From an uncultured Prevotella sp. (GTDB lineage: Bacteria; Bacteroidota; Bacteroidia; Bacteroidales; Bacteroidaceae): DNA of 64,000 nucleotides. The notes beneath the pieces are model-generated. The model saw only the letters and a list, made by a program, of their open reading frames with translations. It was not told the DNA's origin and made no database searches. Shown one piece after another: positions 58,503-64,000 of the stretch. The position numbers were made by a program, and so were the translations under genes. Where the stretch lies: the NCBI GenBank assembly GCA_945869265.1, contig CAMBOI010000001.1, positions 1 to 64,000 on the forward strand. The letters run 5' to 3'. Position 1 is the first letter of the stretch. Each line of letters starts with the position of its first letter.

Positions 58503-60335
58503 ATGACAAATATAAAGGCTTTTTTATCCACATTCCTGTGGTGGATTATCGTTGGAGTAATCACTAAGGTGGTGTTCTGCTTGACCTACCTTGGCGAGTA
58601 TGGTATTGCCGACTGGATGCAGGTGATGTGGCATGGGCTGAGGCTCGACATTAGTATTGCAGGCTATCTGACGTTGGTGGCAGGGCTGCTGTTGATTGTC
58701 AGGATATGGTGGCGAGGCAAGGGCATGAGGTGGATATGGCATGTGTGGTCGGGTATTGCTGCCTTGGTCTGCAGTTTGGGCTATGTCAGCAATCTCGTGC
58801 TTTATGGATATTGGCGGTTCCCTCTCGATAATACACCTTTATTATATATAAAGACATCTCCTGCCGACGCAATGGCGAGCATGACAACAGCGCAGATGGT
58901 TCTTGTGCCGATAGTAATCATCGCTGTGGCGGCATTGCTGTTCTTGCCGCAATGGTGGATATGGCGTTCGTTGGAGAAGGAGAAGACGTCAAGGCGCGAG
59001 TCATTGGGCAAAAGGATAATCACAGCAGTTGTTATGCTCTTGCTCACGGCATCGCTCATAATACCGATAAGAGGTGGGGTGGATACTGGTACAAACCACA
59101 CGGGAAGCGTGTATTTCTCCACAGACATATTGCTCAATCATGCAGCAGTTAATCCAATATTCTCTTTCGTTGAGGCTGTAACCCATCAGGAGAATATTTC
59201 CACACGTTATCGCTATATGGAAGACAACGAGGCATTACGTCTTTTCAATGAATTGACCGACACAACATTAAGGTCATCTGCAGAGAAGCACGACTATAAC
59301 GTAGTGCTGATATGTATGGAGGGATTCTCACGATATATTATGTCGGAGGCTGGACATGTGAAAGGTGTGACGCCCTGGCTCGACAAGTATTCTCAGGAGG
59401 GTCTGTATTTCTCCCGCTTCTATGCCAACAGTTTTCGCACCGACAGGGCATTGGTGGCAGTGTTGAGCGGACTGCCGGCACAACCCACGATGAGCGTGAT
59501 GGATATGCCACGTATTTCCACATCATTGCCCTCGATATCAGGCTCACTTGGCAAGATCGGCTATGACACGCATTTCTATTACGGGGGAGACGCCAATTAC
59601 AGTAATATGAAATCCTATCTTATGGGAACAGGATTCCAACATGTCACACATCAGTTTGACTTCGACAAGAAGCTCCAAACAGGTAAGTGGGGAGTGGCTG
59701 ACGGGCCTGTGTATGACCAAATACTCGCAGATATCAAGTCATTTGATTCATCTAAACGATTCTTCAAGGTAATGATGACGGGCAGTAGTCATGAGCCATT
59801 TGACGTGCCCGACTATCATAAGATGCAGCAACCTGAACTGAATGCTTTCTCGTATGCCGACTTTCATCTTGGTCGCTTTGTCGAGAGTATGAAGAAACTG
59901 CCGCAATGGAAGAATACAATGGTGGTGATAGTGCCCGACCATCTCGGTTGTTGGCCCGAGAAGATCGACAACTACAAGCTATGGCGATATGAGATTCCAC
60001 TTATCATGCTTGGCGGAATGATTACGGAGCCTCGCAAGATGGAGACAATCGGCAGTCAGATTGACATCTCGGCTACAATTTTGGCAATGCTTGGATTGCC
60101 TCATGACGAGTTTATGTATTCCAAGGACTTGCTTGATGCCGATGCTCCACACTTCGCTTTCTTCACTTTCCCCGATGCCATGGGATTGATAGATTCCACT
60201 GGCTATGCAATCTTCGACAATACCCAGAAGACTGTAGCAGCATCATCCGCAGACAAGTCAGTAGATGACAGGACAAAGAAGTCAAAGGCTTATCTCCAGA
60301 AATTATATGATTATCTTGGGGAAATAAACAAATAA
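58503..60335 (+). CDS. LtaS/sulfatase-fold transferase, copy A
   Basis: 610 aa. Five or so N-terminal transmembrane helices (to about 195), then a periplasmic alkaline-phosphatase-fold domain. Metal ligand and nucleophile regions are visible: LICMEGFSRY with E273 and NSFRTDRALV with T313. Glu plus Thr is the pattern of LtaS and phosphoethanolamine transferases, which use a covalent Thr intermediate; the sulfatase Cys/Ser-x-Pro-Arg motif is missing. Probably transfers a phospholipid head group to an envelope acceptor. The ATG at 58503 follows a consensus promoter; the longer frame from 58413 crosses it. Confidence 0.85.
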   Translation: MTNIKAFLSTFLWWIIVGVITKVVFCLTYLGEYGIADWMQVMWHGLRLDISIAGYLTLVAGLLLIVRIWWRGKGMRWIWHVWSGIAALVCSLGYVSNLVLYGYWRFPLDNTPLLYIKTSPADAMASMTTAQMVLVPIVIIAVAALLFLPQWWIWRSLEKEKTSRRESLGKRIITAVVMLLLTASLIIPIRGGVDTGTNHTGSVYFSTDILLNHAAVNPIFSFVEAVTHQENISTRYRYMEDNEALRLFNELTDTTLRSSAEKHDYNVVLICMEGFSRYIMSEAGHVKGVTPWLDKYSQEGLYFSRFYANSFRTDRALVAVLSGLPAQPTMSVMDMPRISTSLPSISGSLGKIGYDTHFYYGGDANYSNMKSYLMGTGFQHVTHQFDFDKKLQTGKWGVADGPVYDQILADIKSFDSSKRFFKVMMTGSSHEPFDVPDYHKMQQPELNAFSYADFHLGRFVESMKKLPQWKNTMVVIVPDHLGCWPEKIDNYKLWRYEIPLIMLGGMITEPRKMETIGSQIDISATILAMLGLPHDEFMYSKDLLDADAPHFAFFTFPDAMGLIDSTGYAIFDNTQKTVAASSADKSVDDRTKKSKAYLQKLYDYLGEINK

Positions 60336-60339
60336 CTTG

Positions 60340-62340
60340 TCAATTCGTCAACTGATTATTCACCATTCGCGTCATATACGACTGGATGATGGCTTTCACT
60401 TGACGTTCCATATCAGCCGCAACCTTTGGTTCCTTAGACAAGAGATTGTCTTTGAGCAGGAGGTCGGTGCGGAAGCGGTATAGAGCTTTGGCTTTCTGAC
60501 CGTCAAACTGCAACAGCCAGTCGCCCTTGACGTATTGGTATATGCCGTTGAGATAATTAACAGCCCAAGTATCCTCGTCGGGAGTGGTGAGTAGGTCACA
60601 ACCGAAAGCCACATATTTGCGGTCATATCCCAAGTATGACAATACCGTGGGCATGACGTCAATCTGTTGTGCAATGGCATTGCGCATTCCCGGTTTCATA
60701 TCCCCACTAGGGTCGAAGAAGATGATGGGCGAACAGAATCCACCAAGGTCTGTCTGATAATAGGCATGGTCGCTCAGGTTGGTGTGGTCGCTTGTTATGA
60801 CAAACAGGGTGTTCTTGTACCATGGTTGTGTCTTTGCCTTTTCGAAGAACAGTCGCATGGCATTGTCGGTATATCTTATGCATTTGTGGATGGCAATACC
60901 CTCTTCCTTATATATGTCCTTGTATTTCTCAGGCACCTTATATGGATGATGAGAAGAAGCCGTAAATACGGCCGACACAAATGGTTGTTTGAACTCCGAC
61001 ATCTTAGTGGCAAAGAACTGCAAGAACGGTTCATCCCATATTGCCCACATTCCGTCGAAGTCCTTGTCGCCACCAAATCGCTTGTCGGCATTATATTCAG
61101 TTCTGCCGAAATAATCGGTGAATCCCGTCTTGCGGGCAAAGGCTTCGAATCCCATTGACCCATTCTCAGCTCCGTGGAAGAAGGCGGAATAATAACCCTT
61201 CTTCTTCAGCTCTCCGGCTATTCCGCTCACGTCGTTCATCGAGGCGGGTGTGAGGAAGAAAGGTTCTACGAACATTGGTATGCTCGAAAGTATGCTCGGC
61301 ATACCGTCGATACTCTTCCTTCCGTTGCAATATGAGTAGAGGAACGTTTGGCTATGCTGCATCAGCGAATCAACAAACGGAGTGTATCCTTTGTATTTGC
61401 CTCCGTCGAGCCATTTGTTGTAGCCTCCGATATATTCCCTTCCAAAACTCTCCACTATAAGAATCACCACGTTCTTCTTTGAGGAATTAGGAATTAGGGA
61501 TGAGGACGAGTTGTTGAGCGAAGGCGAAAAATTAGGAATTATTACTGGTGAATACAGGGCGTTCATCTCTTCCTCTGTCATATAGTTGGGAATCTCAAAG
61601 GCCTTCTTTCCTATTGTTCGGATGAGCGAGAACGGAGTGTTGAGCACTATGCCAGCCTCCTGAGGATGGGCAATGTATTGATTGGCATTACTGATGGTAA
61701 TGGGGCGTACGGCAGTGGTGGCTCCACCTCGCATGCCGCATATACAAAGAGGAATAAAGAGACCGAAACAAACTGTCTGCACAACGTAATATCCAACGAG
61801 TTGCTTGCCTCGTGGCTTACTGGATGTACGAGCACTTCGCTTAGAGTTTCCCATAAAATAGAATTTCCATATTCCCCACATGATTATTATAAATAGGAGA
61901 ACGAGATACCAGTGGCGCAGAAACTCCACGCCTATGATGCTGCCGATATTACCCTCGTTGCTGAATTCAGAGAAAATGGTATTGGTAGTGCGTCTCATAG
62001 TGTATTTGAAATACACACTATCTGCGAGGTTGGCTGCTATGCATACCCCATTGATAATGATATACACCCATTTGGCAGTCATTTGCCACCCTCTCGTCTC
62101 CTTATGATGGAGAGGAATAAGCATCAGCAGGGCATATAATACATTAGTATATAAAATTGCAGACGTGTCGAACATCCAGGCTCCATGCATCATCTCAGGC
62201 ACAGAACTCCATTGGAAGTCAGAGGCGAAAAGTCCCCAGTTTTCCATCACGAAAGCCACACGACATACGCCGTAGGCTATATATATTATAATAAGGTTAA
62301 GTAAAAACCTCAAAGGTGTTGCTCCAAATTTATTTTTCAT
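60340..62340 (-). CDS. LtaS/sulfatase-fold transferase, copy B
   Basis: 666 aa with the same architecture as copy A: transmembrane helices to about 200, then the catalytic domain. ILIVESFGREY supplies E297, and YCNGRKSIDGMPS supplies S343 where copy A has Thr. The Ser/Thr swap is compatible with the alkaline-phosphatase superfamily but unusual beside copy A. Residues about 265-289 (IIPNF...LIPNSSKKN) look like an inserted spacer encoded by a GGAATTAGG-type repeat. It ends 4 bp from copy A and starts 2 bp after the ZIP gene. Confidence 0.85.
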   Translation of the reverse strand: MKNKFGATPLRFLLNLIIIYIAYGVCRVAFVMENWGLFASDFQWSSVPEMMHGAWMFDTSAILYTNVLYALLMLIPLHHKETRGWQMTAKWVYIIINGVCIAANLADSVYFKYTMRRTTNTIFSEFSNEGNIGSIIGVEFLRHWYLVLLFIIIMWGIWKFYFMGNSKRSARTSSKPRGKQLVGYYVVQTVCFGLFIPLCICGMRGGATTAVRPITISNANQYIAHPQEAGIVLNTPFSLIRTIGKKAFEIPNYMTEEEMNALYSPVIIPNFSPSLNNSSSSLIPNSSKKNVVILIVESFGREYIGGYNKWLDGGKYKGYTPFVDSLMQHSQTFLYSYCNGRKSIDGMPSILSSIPMFVEPFFLTPASMNDVSGIAGELKKKGYYSAFFHGAENGSMGFEAFARKTGFTDYFGRTEYNADKRFGGDKDFDGMWAIWDEPFLQFFATKMSEFKQPFVSAVFTASSHHPYKVPEKYKDIYKEEGIAIHKCIRYTDNAMRLFFEKAKTQPWYKNTLFVITSDHTNLSDHAYYQTDLGGFCSPIIFFDPSGDMKPGMRNAIAQQIDVMPTVLSYLGYDRKYVAFGCDLLTTPDEDTWAVNYLNGIYQYVKGDWLLQFDGQKAKALYRFRTDLLLKDNLLSKEPKVAADMERQVKAIIQSYMTRMVNNQLTN
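61481..61540 (-). repeat. GGAATTAGG-type repeat inside a coding region
   Basis: On the plus strand GAATTAGGAATTAGGGAT (61484-61501) is identical to 1418-1435, and AAATTAGGAATT recurs at 61529-61540. Here both are part of the copy B reading frame and encode the Pro/Asn/Ser-rich linker just before its catalytic domain. Confidence 0.65.
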
Positions 62341-62342
62341 TC

Positions 62343-63131
62343 CTAATTTCCCCCAAGCACCACATCCAGCACCATCATAAGTACAAAACCAACAGCAAAG
62401 CCAATGGTGCTGATATTGCTGTGCTCGCCCGCGCTCGCCTCGGGTATCAGTTCCTCAATCACCACATAAAGCATTGAACCAGCGGCAAAGGCAAGCATAT
62501 AAGGCATGGCGGGAGTGAGCCACGATGTAAGCAGGATTACGAGTATGGCTCCTATTGGCTCCACTATACCGCTCATACTGCCTATTAGGAAAGAGCGCCA
62601 TCTGCTGTTGCCCTCAGCCTTTAGGGGCATCGACACAATAGCTCCCTCGGGAATATTCTGTATCGCTATACCCACCGACATCGTCAGAGCCGCCATTGCC
62701 GTGATACCCATGTCGCCAGAGATAAAGCCAGAGAGTACCACTCCCACCGCCATTCCTTCGGGAAGGTTGTGGATGGTGACGGCAAGTGAAAGCATAGTTG
62801 TGCGCGACAACCCCGACTTCATTCCCTCGGGATGGTCGTCGCCAATATGCAGGTGGGGAGTAAATTGGTCGATGGCAAGCAGAAATCCCATGCCAAGCAG
62901 GAATCCCACTGCCGACGGCAACACTTGCATTATTCCCTCGGCATTAGCCGTGAAGTCAAGACTTGGCAGAAGCAGCGACCAAAACGATGCTGCCACCATC
63001 ACTCCCGAGGCAAAGCCGAGAAGCGATTTCTGCACAACCACATTCATCTCGTGGCGCATGAAGAACACGAATGATGCGCCTATGATGGTGCCCAAGAATG
63101 GTACCAATAATCCTATTGCAATTCCGTCCAT
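62343..63131 (-). CDS. ZIP family metal transporter
   Basis: 262 aa, eight hydrophobic helices. The metal-site motif of TM4 is HNLPEGMAVGV, and that of TM5 is QNIPEGAIVSMPL. Moves zinc or iron into the cytoplasm. First gene of a two-gene operon with the LtaS-like copy B, whose fold also needs metal ions; whether that link is functional is unknown. Confidence 0.9.
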   Translation of the reverse strand: MDGIAIGLLVPFLGTIIGASFVFFMRHEMNVVVQKSLLGFASGVMVAASFWSLLLPSLDFTANAEGIMQVLPSAVGFLLGMGFLLAIDQFTPHLHIGDDHPEGMKSGLSRTTMLSLAVTIHNLPEGMAVGVVLSGFISGDMGITAMAALTMSVGIAIQNIPEGAIVSMPLKAEGNSRWRSFLIGSMSGIVEPIGAILVILLTSWLTPAMPYMLAFAAGSMLYVVIEELIPEASAGEHSNISTIGFAVGFVLMMVLDVVLGGN

Positions 63132-63148
63132 ATAATAAAATTATGCTG

Positions 63149-63182
63149 CAAAATTACAAAATTTATTGCATATCTTATCAAA
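63149..63182 (-). promoter_or_regulatory. Promoter of the ZIP-LtaS operon
   Basis: Minus-strand TAATTTTG (63149-63156) and TTTG (63179-63182) with a 22-bp spacer, 18 bp before the ATG. Confidence 0.5.
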
Positions 63183-63207
63183 TTTGCAAACATTTAACAT
63201 CATTATC

Positions 63208-63238
63208 TTGTAAAATTAAAGAAAAAGAACTATTTTTG
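63208..63238 (+). promoter_or_regulatory. Promoter of the GH94-type gene
   Basis: TTG (63208-63210), a 20-bp spacer and TATTTTTG (63231-63238), 41 bp before the ATG. Confidence 0.6.
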
Positions 63239-63278
63239 CACTGATAAATCAATTTAACCAAACATAAAGAATAACATT

Positions 63279-64000
63279 ATGGAAAAAAAGTATGGACACT
63301 TTGATGACGCCAACCGTGAGTATGTCATCACCGATCCCAAGACACCTTGGCCTTGGATTAATTATCTTGGCAACGAGGATTTCTTTTCTTTGATATCTAA
63401 CACGGCTGGTGGATATAGTTTCTATAAGGATGCAAAATTCCGCCGAATTACCCGATACCGTTATAACAATGTGCCAATGGACAACGACGGACGCTATTTC
63501 TACATCAAGGATGGCGATACGATATGGAGTCCGGGATGGAAACCTTGCCGCACTCCGCTCGATTCCTACGAGTGCCGACATGGTATGGGATATACCCGCA
63601 TCACGGGTGTGAAGAACGGCGTTGAGGCTTCGGCTCTCTTCTTCGTTCCATTGAAGACATGGGCTGAGGTGCAGAAACTCACTCTTCGCAACACGACAAA
63701 TGAGACAAAGAGTCTGAAACTGTTCTCCTTCACAGAGTGGTGTCTCTGGAATGCTGCTACAGATATGGAGAATTTCCAGCGCAACTTCTCTACAGGTGAG
63801 GTGGAGATAGAAGGCTCAACAATCTATCATAAGACTGAATATCGTGAGCGTCGCAATCATTATGCTTTCTATACCGTAAATGCCGAGATACAGGGATTCG
63901 ACACCGACCGCGAGACTTTCGTGGGACTGTATAGCGAGAAGTCGGCTCCTGATGCAGTTGTCGAGGGTAAACCACGAAACAGTCATGCTCATGGTTGGAG
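63279..64000 (+). CDS. GH94-type disaccharide phosphorylase (5' part)
   Basis: Open from the ATG at 63279 to the window edge: 240 codons, no stop. The N-terminal beta-sandwich of glycoside hydrolase family 94 is recognisable ([63 protein letters not shown]), which fits cellobiose phosphorylase: it splits cellobiose with phosphate into glucose-1-phosphate and glucose. The catalytic domain lies outside the window, so the substrate cannot be stated firmly. Confidence 0.85.
   Translation, partial: MEKKYGHFDDANREYVITDPKTPWPWINYLGNEDFFSLISNTAGGYSFYKDAKFRRITRYRYNNVPMDNDGRYFYIKDGDTIWSPGWKPCRTPLDSYECRHGMGYTRITGVKNGVEASALFFVPLKTWAEVQKLTLRNTTNETKSLKLFSFTEWCLWNAATDMENFQRNFSTGEVEIEGSTIYHKTEYRERRNHYAFYTVNAEIQGFDTDRETFVGLYSEKSAPDAVVEGKPRNSHAHGW

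Noticed and set aside
58503..62340. Calling the two alkaline-phosphatase-fold genes sulfatases
   Set aside because: The formylglycine motif (C/S-x-P-x-R) is missing; Glu and Thr/Ser positions fit LtaS or phosphoethanolamine transferases better.

Overview
This 64 kb window is chromosomal DNA from a Bacteroidota bacterium. The most likely group is Bacteroidales, close to Prevotella/Segatella. Three things point there. Intergenic regions repeatedly carry the Bacteroidota promoter signature (-7 box TAnnTTTG, often with TTG or TTTG about 19-20 bp upstream), and I noticed no consistent Shine-Dalgarno sequence. The gene content includes DUF4248, HU-HIG and smalltalk proteins, a glycine-lipid acyltransferase pair, DUF4254, a GH3-type protein, a 'FtsL-like' protein and a PASTA-tailed cell-division PBP. 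Several envelope proteins also carry the insertions or tails seen in this phylum. Taxonomy is inferred from the sequence alone; no 16S gene is present.

Layout. 1-2.6 kb is an accessory-looking, gene-poor stretch. It holds two REP-like hairpins, a nested AT-rich palindromic element, two small reverse-strand proteins, a Gly-rich HU-like DNA-binding protein and a 35-aa smalltalk peptide. 2.7-4.5 kb (minus) is a two-gene glycine-lipid operon (glsA, glsB). 4.8-20.9 kb is a complete division and cell wall cluster, all on the plus strand: mraZ, rsmH, ftsL-like, pbp/ftsI, murE, mraY, murD, ftsW, murG, murC, ftsQ, ftsA, ftsZ, followed by yqeY. A 10-bp-phased triple repeat overlapping the mraZ promoter looks like the MraZ operator. 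20.9-24.3 kb (minus) is pta-ackA plus an outer-membrane barrel protein. 24.6-31.3 kb (plus) is topA-aroK-speA-argB, coupled by 4-nt overlaps or tiny gaps, then an ECF sigma factor with a single-TM partner.

31.4-35.6 kb (minus) is an operon of a Ca-type P-ATPase, ribF and a CPBP protease. It is followed by a tRNA with CAT anticodon. 36-44.2 kb holds an M20 deacetylase (arginine pathway candidate), a long-chain acyl-CoA ligase, prfB without the usual frameshift, a 47-aa membrane peptide, a CYTH protein, a VanZ protein and two tandem Na+-coupled NSS transporters. 44.3-46.2 kb (minus) is DUF4254, a heptosyltransferase-like GT9 and rubredoxin. 46.3-50.2 kb is pdxB, then acpP-fabF-rnc, with a strong hairpin terminator between acpP and fabF. 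50.3-55.7 kb (plus) is a GH3-like acyl-acid ligase fold protein, an Ig-like lipoprotein, a DUF3108 protein and an LpxL-type acyltransferase. 55.6-58 kb (minus) is three glycosyltransferases. 58.5-62.3 kb is two convergent LtaS-like alkaline-phosphatase-fold transferases, the second co-transcribed with a ZIP metal transporter. A GH94-type phosphorylase begins at 63.3 kb and runs off the window.

The theme is envelope construction: peptidoglycan and division, glycine lipids, lipid A acylation, core glycosyltransfer, fatty-acid synthesis and head-group transfer, interleaved with central metabolism. I see no CRISPR array, rRNA, complete insertion sequence or prophage. The less expected signals are non-coding: a family of roughly 8-bp tandem units used as gene spacers (including inside the division cluster), a nested palindrome element, a dispersed 30-bp repeat, and a spacer-type repeat that appears to have become part of an enzyme's coding sequence.
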